Origin: Lysobacter sp. Root76
GTDB taxonomy: Bacteria > Pseudomonadota > Gammaproteobacteria > Xanthomonadales > Xanthomonadaceae
DNA: 64,000 nt
Assembly (NCBI RefSeq): GCF_001428685.1
Contig: NZ_LMIK01000004.1
Location: 1 to 64,000, forward strand
Reading direction: 5' to 3'
Position 1 is the stretch's first letter. Each line of letters begins with the position of its first letter. The position numbers were made by a program, and so were the translations under genes. This document shows, piece by piece, positions 27,768 to 40,117 of the stretch. Under the pieces are notes generated by a model, which saw only the letters and a program-made list of their open reading frames with translations, ran no database searches and was not told the DNA's origin.

Positions 27768-30602
27768 TCAGAAGCGCTGACGGTACTGCAGGTAGTAGTA
27801 ACGGCCCGGCACGTCGTACTGCGGATCGAACATGTTGTACGGCGCGGTCAGCGACTGCGGCGGATCCTTGTCGAACACGTTGTTCGCGCCGACCGAGACG
27901 GTGGCGTTCCACGGCGTGTTGTAGCGGAACTGCATGTCGTGATACGTGACCGCACCCAGGTGGTTGCGCGGCGCCGGACCGTCGATGGTCACGCGGTTCG
28001 GATCCGAGCAGTAGGCCTGCGCGTCGGCGCCCGTGAACGGGCAATCCTCGTCGATGCCCGACTTGTAGCGCATGCCCCAGGTCGCGCCGAAGTCGCCCTT
28101 GGTCCAATCCAGGTACAGATTGGACTTGATCCGCCAGTACGGATCCTGCGGCAGGTACAGGCCCTGACGCTCTTCCGGGGTCGAATCCTTGGTGGCGGTG
28201 GCGATCCACTTGGAGGTGTAGCTGGTGTCCCAGGTGATCGAGAACTTGCCGTACGCCGTTTCCGGCAGACGGTAGTTCAGGGTCACGTCGTAACCCTCGA
28301 CCTCGTACTGAGCGAGGTTGAGCAGCGGCATCTCGAGCTTGTCGATGATGTTCGGGTTGCCGGCCGAGGTGCCGCCGCGCGAGTACAGACCGCAGTACGC
28401 AGCCTGCTCGCCCGCGGTACCGGCGTAGCACTTGTCGAGGATGAACTGCGCTTCCGGACGGGTGATCGCGTTCTCGATCTTGACCTTGTACCAGTCGACC
28501 GCGATGTCGAAGCCCTGCAGCCAGCTCGGGCTGTAGACGAAGCCCAAAGTCTTGCTGGTCGAGGTTTCCGGGGCCAGCTGGTCGTTCGAGGTCCAGGTGA
28601 AGGCTTCGAGCGTCTGACGCGACGCGCCGTTACCCGGCTGGACGAAGTTCGCCGGCACGCCTTCGGCGGCGCAGCGAGCCGCGACCTGGGCGTTGCCGCG
28701 CAGCGGGGAGTGGCTGGAGCACGGGTCGATGTAGCTCTCGAACGAGTCGGTGTTGCCGCCGTAGAGGTTGCTGATGCTCGGGGCGCGGAAGCCCTCCGAC
28801 CAGTTGCCGCGGATCAGCAGGTCGTCGATCGGCTTCCAGCGGAAACCGAACTTGCTGTTCAGCGTGTCGCCGAAGTTGCTGAAGTCCGAGTAACGCGTGG
28901 CGACCGAGAAGTCGAGCAGCTTGGCGAACGGCAGGTCGGACAGCACCGGCACGGCGACTTCGAGGTAGAACTCGTCCAGCGAGTACGAACCGGCCGTGGG
29001 CGAACGCGCGTTGCCGGTGCTCAGGCCGGCGGCGATGAACGCGTCCGGATCGAACTGGCCGCTCTCGGTGCGGTGCTCATAGCCCGCGGCGAAGCCCAGC
29101 GGGCCGGCCGGCAGGTCGATGATGTCGCCGCTGAGGTTCAGCGTGTAGCTCTTGGACTCGACCTTGGCCGAATCGTGCGCGGTGAAGCCGGTGTACGCCA
29201 GGCCTTCCGGGGTGATCGAACCCAGGCCGCCGAGCGGATTGATCGGCACGCAGCCGGCGATGATGGCGCCGCCCGGTGCGGACACGCACACGGCCTTGCC
29301 GTCGCGCATTTCCGACGGACCGTAGGCGTTGCGCAGCGCGGCCAGGTTGAACAGACCGTAGGTCAGGGTGTTCTCGTCGGACTTGTCGTAGCGGTAGCCA
29401 GCGTCCCAATCGAACTGACGCTCGCCGACGCTGAAGAAGCCTTCCAGACCGCCGTAGAAGTGGAAGTTCTTGACGTCCTGGTTGAACGAACGGCCACCGG
29501 TTTCCTGGAAGCGGCGGTTGACGCCGATCAGGTCGCGCACGCCCTTGTACTCGGCCGGCGCGTACAGGCTGTCCTTGCTCAGGGTCTGGCCGGTGACCGG
29601 CATGGCCGCGAGCAGCTGCTCGGAGATGCGCTGGTTGTACAGCGTCTCGGTGCGGAAGGTCAGGTTGTCGGTGATGTTGAACGTGCCCTGCGCGAACAGC
29701 GAGGTACGCTCCTGCGGGGTCAACAGGTAGTTGTCCGGCGCGGTGTTGTAGCCGTGCACGGCCGAGTTGTAGGGAACCTTGTTGCCCTGCGCGTCGAGGA
29801 CATAGCGCACGTCGTCGGTGTTGGACGCGGTGCCCTGGTTGTCGACGAACGAGCCCGGGAAGCCGGTGCCGCTCTGGCCGCCGAAGAACGGGGGACCGCC
29901 GGACGAGATCTTGCGCGCGCCGGCCATGACGGCCTCTTCCTTCACGTAGGACGCGCCCAGCAGGATCGAGGAACGATCGTTGCTGACGCCCATGGTGAAG
30001 TCGTACGCCTGACGGTCGCCGTCCTGCTGGCTGTACTGGCCGAAGTACGCGCCGGCTTCGGCGCCTTCGAAGTTGCGGCGGGTGATGATGTTGACCACGC
30101 CGGCGATGGCGTCGGAACCGTAGATGGTCGAGGCGCCGTCCTTCAGCACTTCCACGCGCTCGATGATCGAGGCCGGGATGGTGTTGAGGTCGACCGAACC
30201 GTCGAGCTGGGTGGTCCAGCGACGGCCGTTGACCAGGACCAGGGTACGGCTGGAGCCGAGGTTACGCAGGCTGATGCCCGAGGAACCGTCGCCGCCGTTG
30301 TTGAAGGTCGAGTTCAGCGCGGCGCCGTTGCTGGAGATGCGCTGCAGCACGTCGGCGACCGAGGTCACGCCCTGCTTGTCGATCTCGGCGCGGGTCAGGG
30401 TGAAGATCGGCTGCGAAGTTTCGATGTCGGCGCGCTTGATGCGCGAGCCGGTGACCTCGATGCGATCGAGGGTCGTAGCATCTTGTTGGGCGGGAGCTGC
30501 ATCGGCTTCCTGGGCGCTGGCGAACGCCGGCACCAGTGCGATCGCGATGCCGGCCGGCAACAAGCCGAGCCGCACCACGGGACGCAAATTGCGATGGTTC
30601 AT
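27768..30602 (-). CDS. TonB-dependent outer-membrane receptor
   Basis: A 944-residue receptor with a signal peptide ending AFASAQ. The TonB-box/plug part begins LDRIEVTGSRIKR and runs through SVADVLQRISSNGA, SLRNLGSSRTLVLVNGRR, VEVLKDGASTIYGSDAIAGVVNI, followed by a long 22-strand barrel and the C-terminal Phe-ending strand RYYYLQYRQRF. The VTGSRIKR opening is shared by Xanthomonadaceae receptors that import plant or peptide substrates. The ligand is unknown. It has a ribosome site GGAGAGAG upstream and its own terminator. The AraC gene upstream on the same strand, and the dioxygenase downstream, may belong to the same uptake function. Confidence 0.93.
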   Translation of the reverse strand: MNHRNLRPVVRLGLLPAGIAIALVPAFASAQEADAAPAQQDATTLDRIEVTGSRIKRADIETSQPIFTLTRAEIDKQGVTSVADVLQRISSNGAALNSTFNNGGDGSSGISLRNLGSSRTLVLVNGRRWTTQLDGSVDLNTIPASIIERVEVLKDGASTIYGSDAIAGVVNIITRRNFEGAEAGAYFGQYSQQDGDRQAYDFTMGVSNDRSSILLGASYVKEEAVMAGARKISSGGPPFFGGQSGTGFPGSFVDNQGTASNTDDVRYVLDAQGNKVPYNSAVHGYNTAPDNYLLTPQERTSLFAQGTFNITDNLTFRTETLYNQRISEQLLAAMPVTGQTLSKDSLYAPAEYKGVRDLIGVNRRFQETGGRSFNQDVKNFHFYGGLEGFFSVGERQFDWDAGYRYDKSDENTLTYGLFNLAALRNAYGPSEMRDGKAVCVSAPGGAIIAGCVPINPLGGLGSITPEGLAYTGFTAHDSAKVESKSYTLNLSGDIIDLPAGPLGFAAGYEHRTESGQFDPDAFIAAGLSTGNARSPTAGSYSLDEFYLEVAVPVLSDLPFAKLLDFSVATRYSDFSNFGDTLNSKFGFRWKPIDDLLIRGNWSEGFRAPSISNLYGGNTDSFESYIDPCSSHSPLRGNAQVAARCAAEGVPANFVQPGNGASRQTLEAFTWTSNDQLAPETSTSKTLGFVYSPSWLQGFDIAVDWYKVKIENAITRPEAQFILDKCYAGTAGEQAAYCGLYSRGGTSAGNPNIIDKLEMPLLNLAQYEVEGYDVTLNYRLPETAYGKFSITWDTSYTSKWIATATKDSTPEERQGLYLPQDPYWRIKSNLYLDWTKGDFGATWGMRYKSGIDEDCPFTGADAQAYCSDPNRVTIDGPAPRNHLGAVTYHDMQFRYNTPWNATVSVGANNVFDKDPPQSLTAPYNMFDPQYDVPGRYYYLQYRQRF

Positions 30603-30651
30603 CTATCTCTCTCCAGTAATCGTTATGGGCGTGTTAAAACGCCCAGCAAAA

Positions 30652-30792
30652 TTACGTTCCGATGGCCATCGCTGCTTTGCATGCGAGGCCGAGAGACTTT
30701 GCCGAGTCGGTCCGCGAGTTCACGCCCGCATCGTTCGCAACGTCGTTGCGATAGCGCAGCGCGGACACGCGCAAGCGCACGCGAAACCCGCG
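30652..30792 (-). pseudogene. Duplicated C-terminal remnant of the adjacent AraC gene
   Basis: Reading the minus strand gives RGFRVRLRVSALRYR, then about 30 further codons ending in TAA at 30652-30654. They align with the last 45 residues of the AraC regulator just upstream (RAFRARFGVSATRYR, AGLSSRADSAKS, RKAALATAI). The rest of that gene is missing and no start is visible. This is direct evidence of a tandem duplication followed by decay between the receptor and its likely regulator. Confidence 0.8.
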
Positions 30793-30901
30793 CGCTGCCG
30801 AAGTGCTTATCGAAAAAGTGCGCCGCGACGGATGCAGGGCGTGGTCGCGGCGCGCCGGAAAATCGGCGGCATGCGATCAACGCATGCGCGCCGACGCCGC
30901 A

Positions 30902-31834
30902 TCAGATTGCGGTGGCCAGCGCCGCTTTGCGCACACTGCCGCGAGACTTTGCCGAGTCGGCCCGCGAGCTCAAGCCCGCGTTGCTGGCGGCGGCGCTGCG
31001 ATAGCGCGTGGCGGACACGCCGAAGCGCGCGCGGAACGCACGCGCGAAGCTGCAGCAGTTGTCGAAGCCGCTGGCCGCGGCGACTTCGCCGATCATCATC
31101 GTGGTGCTCTTGAGCAAATCCGCCGCATGTTCCAGGCGCATGCGCGCCGATGCGGCCTGCGGGCTCTCTTCGTAAAGACTGTGGAAGGTCTTGGAGAAGT
31201 ACCAGCTGGAGAAACTGGTGAGCTCGGCGAGTTCGCTGATGCGCACGACGCGATCGCAATTGCCTTCCAGGTACAGGCGCGCGCGCTGCAGGCGGCCGAA
31301 CACCTGGCGCTTGCGGCTGCGCGAGCGGCCCGGGCAACGCGGGATGCGCGAAGCCAGCTCGCGCTGGATGCCGGCCAGGTGCAGCAGGATCGGACGCAGC
31401 GAGGTGGCCTCGGCCGGCGCCTCGGTGTCGGCGGCGCGCACGCTGGCCTGGCGCCACAGGCGCAGGACCACGCGGGCGTCGCGCCGGCTCATGCGGCCGC
31501 GACCGGCATAGAGGCCGCAGTCGGCGAAGCGCGCCATCGCCTTGAGCGCGTCGGCGCTCAGGTTCAGGCCCACGCACAAACCGTGGCGGTCGGCCTGCAG
31601 CACCGGCTTGGAGTCGCGCTCGAACGCGATCCAGTCGCCGCGCTTGAGCCGGAACTTGCCTTCCTTGGCTTCGACCCAGGAGGCGCCGCGCAGCTGCACC
31701 CAGATCGAGAAGTTGGCGCCCGACAGCTGAGCGCTGCCGAGACGGGAGACGCCGACGCAGCTACCCAGCGCTGCGTTGTCCGGGCTGTCGAGCTGCAGCA
31801 GCTGCCCGCGGTCCGCCCATTGCGATTGCTCCAT
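30902..31834 (-). CDS. AraC-family regulator
   Basis: A 310-residue transcription factor. The N-terminal 190 residues form a cupin-like ligand domain (IWVQLRGASWVEAKEGKFRLKRGDWIAF). The C-terminal part carries the AraC double HTH: VRISELAELTSFSSWYFSKTFHSLYEESPQAASARMRLEHAADLL and MIGEVAAASGFDNCCSFARAFRARFGVSATRYR. A basic tail follows. It lies directly upstream of a decayed copy of its own 3' end and of the TonB receptor gene, and is the likely regulator of the receptor. The start is the first Met (MEQSQW), which follows the AT-rich promoter region at 31835-31977. Confidence 0.88.
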   Translation of the reverse strand: MEQSQWADRGQLLQLDSPDNAALGSCVGVSRLGSAQLSGANFSIWVQLRGASWVEAKEGKFRLKRGDWIAFERDSKPVLQADRHGLCVGLNLSADALKAMARFADCGLYAGRGRMSRRDARVVLRLWRQASVRAADTEAPAEATSLRPILLHLAGIQRELASRIPRCPGRSRSRKRQVFGRLQRARLYLEGNCDRVVRISELAELTSFSSWYFSKTFHSLYEESPQAASARMRLEHAADLLKSTTMMIGEVAAASGFDNCCSFARAFRARFGVSATRYRSAAASNAGLSSRADSAKSRGSVRKAALATAI

Positions 31835-31977
31835 TGGTCCACCTCATGTGCCGAGAATGGCCAATGCTTTTGCCGGACACCGAGTCCGGCTTCAGGAAAA
31901 TTGCCGGAGAGTTATGCGAAATCGCAACGAGGGCAAAACCGAAGAACTTCCGAAAGACTATTTACCTTTTGCATCAA

Positions 31978-34335
31978 TCACTTGAACCAACCCGGCACTT
32001 CCGTCTTCGGAGCCTGCAACAGGTCCATGTAACCGATATCAGCCCCGTCCCACTCGACCAGGGCCACATACACGGCGTCGCCGCGCGGGCTGACCGAGAA
32101 GCCGTTGACCGCCGCGCGGCGGCTTTGGTCCAGGCATAGGGGCGGCGCCGCCGGTGCGTCTCCAAGATCGATGCGACGCAGGCGGGCGGCGCAGGTTTGC
32201 AGTTGCTCCAGGTACCGGACCTGGCCGTCGCCCGCGACCGCCCACAGCCGGTAGCGGTCGGAGATCGGCTCTTCCGCGTTCAGCTCGCGCACGCTGCCCG
32301 GCGACAGGGCCAGGTCGGCCTGCCACAGGCCGCTGCGGGTCGGCCGGGTGAACAGCACCCGTTGGCCGGCCGGGTCGAGCTGGACCTGGGACACGTCGTC
32401 GATCGTGGCCAGGGGCCGCATCGGGCTCTGGCGGCGGTCGAACAGATGCAGGCGCAGGTGGCCGTCGCCTGCCCCGGCCAGGACCAGGATCCGCGACGGG
32501 TCGGGCAGGTACAGGGCCTGGACCGGCTCGCTCAGCGGCAGGTCCAGCTGCGAGACCCGGCCGCTGGACGGCACCACCTCATGCACCACCGGCCGGCCGG
32601 CGCGGTCGCGCCCGCTGACCAGCACGCTGCGGGCGTCGGCCGACCAGCTCGATACGTAGCGCGTCGCCGGCTGCACGCCGGCGATCATGCGCAGCGATTC
32701 CGGCCGCTGCAGATCGGCCCACCACAGGCCGTTGCTGCCGGAGCGGTCGGACACGAACACCAGCTGGCGCGAATCCGGCGCCACCGACGGCAGCACGTCG
32801 CGCGCCGAGGACGCGAACAGCGGCTCGACCACGTGCACCAGGCCGCCGGAATGCTCCGGCACCGCGACCCGGTACAGGCCGAAATAGGGTTTGCGCTGCA
32901 CGAACACCGCCGCCGGCCGGGTCCGCGCGGCCACCGGATTCTGCGCATCGGCGATGCCGGTGTCGCTGATCCGGCCGCTGTCGAAATCGAGCCGGTACAT
33001 GCGGATGTCGCCGTCGATGGCGCGGCCGAACAGCAGGCCGCTGCCGTCGGGCAGCCAGTCCCAGCCGCGCACGTCGGCGCGCAGCTCGGTCAGGCGCTCG
33101 GCTTCGCCGCCTTCGGCCGGCACCCGCCAGAAGTCGCCCAGCGGGGCGTTGCGCACGAACGCGATCCAGCGCCCGTCCGGCGAATAGCGCGGCGCCGTGT
33201 CCAGGTCCGCGCGGCCGCGGCGGTAGTTGAGCGCGGTCCACTCGCCGCTGGCCAGGTCGAGCTGGCGCATGCCGACCACACCCAGGGCGGTCGGCATGCT
33301 GCCGAACACCAGGCCGTGGCTGTCCGGGGTCCAGTCGAAGCTGGGCGGACTGCGATGGTCGCAGGTGCCGACTTCGCGCTCGGCGCCGCCGTTGGCCGCG
33401 ATCACCATGATCCGGCAGGCCGCGCCCGGCTCCACGCGCAGGAACGCGATCGAGCGCCCGTCCGGCGACCAGGCCGGCGCGCTGTCCTCGGCCGCGCCGC
33501 TGGGATGGCTGAGCGCGCGCGGCTGGGTCTGGTCGGTGGTCTGGACCATGATCGCGGTGGCGCGCGCGCGTTCGGGGATGGCGACGTAGGCCACCATCGA
33601 CGCGTCCGGCGACAGGGTCGGCGCCAGCTCGAAGCCGGGCATCGAGGTGATCAGGCGGTACGGGCGCTCGCTCGGCAGCGCCATCGCGCTGTTGGCGCGC
33701 GCGTCCTGCGGCGCCGGCGCCGGCGCGCGCAGCATCGACCACAGCACGATCGCGCCGACCAGCACCGCCACGGCGACGATCGCGCCCAGGATCGAGCTCC
33801 AGGCGCCGCGCGCGCTGGGCGCGGCCACGAGCGGAATCGCCGCGACCGCGTCTTCGCGTTCGGGGCCCGGAAACGACGGATGCTCGGCGGTGGTACGCGA
33901 AGGATCGACCAGCACCGCATCGTGGCGCGCGCGGTCGTTGCGCTCGCTGCGCGCGGTGGCGCCGGCGGACACGACCGCGTCCAGCCAGGTCACCGGCGTC
34001 AGCAGGCGATAGCCGTTCTTGGCGATGGTTTCGATGTAGCGCGGATTGCCGCGCTCGTCGTCGAAGGCCTTGCGCAACTGGGTGATGGCCTGGGTGATGA
34101 CGTCGTTGGTCGGCAGCGTATCCGGCCACACCTCGGCCAGCAGCGCGTCGCGGCTGACCACCCGACCCTGGTGTTCGACCAGGCTCAGCAGCACGCCCAT
34201 CGCCTTGGGCGTGATCCGGCGCGGCCGGCGCGCGCCCGGCGCCAGGATCTCGCGCAGCGGCACGTCGACCAGGCAATCGCCCACGCGCAGGCGCTCGGAC
34301 GGCAGCGACGGCGATGGCTCGGGGGGTCGGGACAT
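31978..34335 (-). CDS. Membrane-anchored winged-helix regulator with beta-propeller (CadC-like)
   Basis: A 785-residue one-component signalling protein. Residues about 5-105 form an OmpR/CadC-type winged helix (LRVGDCLVDVPLREIL, RRITPKAMGVLLSLVEHQGRVVSR, ITQLRKAFDD, YIETIAKNGYRLL). One transmembrane helix lies around residues 185-205 (AIVAVAVLVGAIVLWSM). The remaining 560 residues are a TolB/WD40-like propeller with repeated SPDGRSIAF, SPDGRWIAF and DGSGLLFG blades facing the periplasm. Such proteins sense an envelope ligand and bind DNA while membrane-tethered. The start MSRPPEPSP is preceded by AGGA; upstream Met codons are possible. Confidence 0.85.
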   Translation of the reverse strand: MSRPPEPSPSLPSERLRVGDCLVDVPLREILAPGARRPRRITPKAMGVLLSLVEHQGRVVSRDALLAEVWPDTLPTNDVITQAITQLRKAFDDERGNPRYIETIAKNGYRLLTPVTWLDAVVSAGATARSERNDRARHDAVLVDPSRTTAEHPSFPGPEREDAVAAIPLVAAPSARGAWSSILGAIVAVAVLVGAIVLWSMLRAPAPAPQDARANSAMALPSERPYRLITSMPGFELAPTLSPDASMVAYVAIPERARATAIMVQTTDQTQPRALSHPSGAAEDSAPAWSPDGRSIAFLRVEPGAACRIMVIAANGGAEREVGTCDHRSPPSFDWTPDSHGLVFGSMPTALGVVGMRQLDLASGEWTALNYRRGRADLDTAPRYSPDGRWIAFVRNAPLGDFWRVPAEGGEAERLTELRADVRGWDWLPDGSGLLFGRAIDGDIRMYRLDFDSGRISDTGIADAQNPVAARTRPAAVFVQRKPYFGLYRVAVPEHSGGLVHVVEPLFASSARDVLPSVAPDSRQLVFVSDRSGSNGLWWADLQRPESLRMIAGVQPATRYVSSWSADARSVLVSGRDRAGRPVVHEVVPSSGRVSQLDLPLSEPVQALYLPDPSRILVLAGAGDGHLRLHLFDRRQSPMRPLATIDDVSQVQLDPAGQRVLFTRPTRSGLWQADLALSPGSVRELNAEEPISDRYRLWAVAGDGQVRYLEQLQTCAARLRRIDLGDAPAAPPLCLDQSRRAAVNGFSVSPRGDAVYVALVEWDGADIGYMDLLQAPKTEVPGWFK

Positions 34336-34622
34336 GAATCCTGCAATGGTCGCGGCGGACCGCATCGGCGTCATGTGCCTGAAGACCTGAACGGTCAACA
34401 GCCAGACCCGGCACACAGCGGAGGCGCGAACGGGCTAACGCGCCTGAAGGCACCATTCTAACGTCGCCGGGTACCTCCGCATTCATTGCGGGTGGCACAC
34501 AGGCCCTCTCTCGCCGACGTCTTACAGAACGTATCGTTCCACTTTCGCGTCGCAGCCTTCACGGGGCTGGGGCGCGATTTTTTTATCCGCGTCCGCCGCC
34601 TCCGAGTTTCCTGAAGATCCGT

Positions 34623-35309
34623 TCAGCGTCGCTCCCGATGCAGGATGGTCAGCCCGATCAGGCGCGACACCACCGCGGCGATGTAGCCCACCCCGGCGAA
34701 CTGCTCGAGCATCACCAGCACCCGCGCGCCCGAGCCCAGCGGAATCACGTCGCCCAGGCCCACCGCCGACAGATTGGTGAAGCTCAGGAACAGCAATTCG
34801 ATCCAGGTCCGCGGCTCGCCCGGCCGCTCGGCGCCGACGAAACTGCCCGGATACAGGGCCTGGCAGACCAGGAACGCGTAGGCGAAGCCCCAGGCCAGCA
34901 GAGTGAAGGTCGCGCCGGCCGCGAACAGTTCGTCGGCGGTGACCCGGTGGTCGCTCATCATGTAGCCGATCAGGCTGCCGGCCGCATAGAAGTACAGCAG
35001 CGCCTCCAGCGCCGACGAGGCCACCAGCAGCGTGTCGCTGGCCAGCACCACCGACAGGATCGACAGCGCGAACGCCGGCGTCGCCAGCAGCCACGCCACC
35101 CACATGTTCGCCGGACTGCGGTTCACCACCCACACCGCCAGCGCCAGCACCAGCACACCGAACGCCCCGAACACCACCCGACCGCCGCCGGAGGGCTCGA
35201 ACAGCGGATAGGCGACCATGCTCAACAACTGCGCCGCCAACAAGAACGCCGACGGATGCCGCCGCGCCAAGGCGCGCCATTTCAGGGAAGCGTAACTGTG
35301 GTCGCTCAT
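34623..35309 (-). CDS. Two-pore-domain-like potassium channel family protein
   Basis: A 228-residue inner-membrane protein with about six hydrophobic segments. The last pair flanks a pore loop FTNLSAVGLGDVIPLGSG, whose VGLGD fits the K+-channel selectivity filter (T-x-GxGD type; the first position is Ser-Ala rather than Thr). This matches the Ion_trans_2 (K+ channel) fold. The remaining N-terminal segments are conserved in a subgroup that I know only as 'ion channel family protein'. The 34336-34622 gap upstream of the CadC-like gene holds no gene. Confidence 0.75.
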   Translation of the reverse strand: MSDHSYASLKWRALARRHPSAFLLAAQLLSMVAYPLFEPSGGGRVVFGAFGVLVLALAVWVVNRSPANMWVAWLLATPAFALSILSVVLASDTLLVASSALEALLYFYAAGSLIGYMMSDHRVTADELFAAGATFTLLAWGFAYAFLVCQALYPGSFVGAERPGEPRTWIELLFLSFTNLSAVGLGDVIPLGSGARVLVMLEQFAGVGYIAAVVSRLIGLTILHRERR

Positions 35310-38508
<3,199 letters not shown>

Positions 38509-39040
38509 CGCATTTCACCACGATAGGCGCTGCAGGGCCAGTATCCGCCGGGCGGGCGCGATTCCGCCCGGGCATGCCTCACGGATCTGGCCGAGCGGAC
38601 CAGGCAGAGCGGACCAGGCCGGCACCTTGCCCACAGCTGCGGCGCAGGCCCGCGGCGAGTCGTATCTCCTCACCTGCGCTAGCCGCCCATCGCCGGAGGT
38701 TGCGCGTTGCCGGTGGTTGGAACAGGGCGGGTGGTATCGATGCGCGATGCCTCATCCACGAACCTGCACGCAGCGTCAGGTCGTTGCGGATTGGGCTGAA
38801 CCTGACCCGTTAGGCGATGCCGCCTCAACCATCCGAGCGCAGCTCGGCGGGATCGGCCGCCTGACCAGCGCGCGCCCACGGCAAGCCACGGAACACACAC
38901 ATTCAGACTGCGTCCGCCACCTTATCGGCGAGCTGAAACCACATTTCCTCCGTCTATCTTTTTCGACACTGGAAACTAGACTCGAGATGCGACCGAAACC
39001 ATCCGTCGCATGCATGACCATCATCTATGGAAGGACGAAA
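38509..39040. other. Intergenic region, no gene seen
   Basis: A stretch of about 530 bp between the thiC leader (minus) and a small secreted gene (plus). The sequence becomes less GC-rich towards 38900-39040. I see no repeat, RNA gene or credible reading frame. The thiC promoter should lie at its left end, the promoter of the small gene at its right. Confidence 0.5.
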
Positions 39041-39265
39041 ATGAAGCTCACGAAGAATACGGCGCATAAGAAACTCTTGCTCCTGCTGGCGGCGACGTTC
39101 GCCGTCGTCGCTGCGGAATCGGTCATCGTCAACAACGTGCGTTACACGTGTCAGAACGAGTGCGTTGTCCGCACCTACCCTGGCGGAGGAACCTCGGTCA
39201 CCGACTCCAAGGGCGGCTCGATCAAAACCGAGGACCTGACCGATACGACTCCTCCGGAGTCCTAA
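39041..39265 (+). CDS. Small secreted protein, unknown
   Basis: A 74-residue protein with a strong ribosome site (GGAAGGACGAAAATG). It opens with a signal-like segment (MKLTKNTAHKKLLLLLAATFAVVAAE), and the mature part SVIVNNVRYTCQNECVVRTYPGGGTSV has two Cys four residues apart (CQNEC). The composition is less GC-rich than the surroundings, like the next gene. No family is recognised. Two other small secreted or membrane genes (39364, and the protease at 40118) lie beside it. Existence is moderately supported by the ribosome site and signal peptide. Confidence 0.55.
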   Translation: MKLTKNTAHKKLLLLLAATFAVVAAESVIVNNVRYTCQNECVVRTYPGGGTSVTDSKGGSIKTEDLTDTTPPES

Positions 39266-39363
39266 GCTCCAGCCGAGCCCCTCCTTGAACGATGCGGTGA
39301 AGGGGCTTCGGTGCATGTCTGCCTGCAGGGCTGCAGGCTCGCAGAGGTCCAAGGAGTTCTGGA

Positions 39364-40032
39364 ATGCGAAAGCTAGTCATCGCCGCGATCGCCTTGTCGG
39401 CAATTGCGCTATCTGCCTGGCTTCTGAATCGTCGCGCAGCTGAGCGACAGGCCAAACCGCCCGTCGCACTTGAGCAGCCGGAGGCCTCAACTGCCGGGCC
39501 AGCCACAGGTCCATCGGTCGACGGCTTCGAGCAAACGGCTACTCGAAGCGCACGCCTCGATCCCGAGACAGGCAACGCTAAGAACCATAGCGCCGACGAT
39601 ACACAAGGCTTATCGCCGGTGGAATCCGCACTGCTGACTCAAGGCATGGTGAACGACCGGGCCAACGACACTTTGGTATCCGAACACTTCGACGACTTCA
39701 TGGTTTCGCTGCAGGCGGCAAAGGTTTCGGATGCGGGCGAACGAAGCTCGGCTTATCGCATCGAGGTCGAAGAGTCGCTGCAACGCCACCCCGAGCTGGG
39801 CACCTTGGATCGCTTCGCCTGTGGCGGAGCGTTCTGCGCGGGCTCGATCAATATCGGCACGAAGCGCAAGGAACTCCAGGCCTGGGCCAATACGCTCCAG
39901 GGCCAGGCGACCTTACCCATTCCCGCATTTTCCTATCGCTTGATCGCCTCGCCCGATGGCTCGACCGAAGCGCGGTTCCTCTTCACGACGCGCGGCACAG
40001 GCGGATTCATCACTTCCGGCAAGCGGCGATAG
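39364..40032 (+). CDS. Membrane-anchored protein, unknown
   Basis: A 222-residue protein with one N-terminal hydrophobic helix (MRKLVIAAIALSAIALSAWLL) and a periplasmic part. It has a low-complexity spacer to about residue 75, then SPVESALLTQGMVNDRANDTLVSEHFDDFM, and a C-terminal domain with two Cys (RFACGGAFCAGSINIG) and a Gly-rich end. It could form a disulfide. I do not recognise the family. A small secreted gene precedes it by 98 bp and a terminator follows. Composition is lower-GC than most of the window. Confidence 0.65.
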   Translation: MRKLVIAAIALSAIALSAWLLNRRAAERQAKPPVALEQPEASTAGPATGPSVDGFEQTATRSARLDPETGNAKNHSADDTQGLSPVESALLTQGMVNDRANDTLVSEHFDDFMVSLQAAKVSDAGERSSAYRIEVEESLQRHPELGTLDRFACGGAFCAGSINIGTKRKELQAWANTLQGQATLPIPAFSYRLIASPDGSTEARFLFTTRGTGGFITSGKRR

Positions 40033-40042
40033 GCGGCCAAAA

Positions 40043-40077
40043 GCGTTGCCCGGCTGGAAACGCCAGCCGGGCAACGC
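40043..40077. terminator. Strong bidirectional terminator
   Basis: A 15-bp perfect stem gcgttgcccggctgg/ccagccgggcaacgc with an AAACG loop lies between the convergent genes at 39364 and blp (40118, minus), and could stop both. Confidence 0.75.
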
Positions 40078-40117
40078 CGTGCGGATCACCGAGCGGGTCG
40101 GCGCATCCGCAGCCGCA

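Noticed and set aside
27939-31004. Very long plus-strand frame opposite the TonB receptor.
   Set aside because: It is an antisense shadow typical of high-GC genes. The receptor on the minus strand has complete family features.
38627-39040. Longer version of the small secreted gene starting at 38627.
   Set aside because: The extension lacks a ribosome site; ATG 39041 has a strong site and yields a signal peptide.
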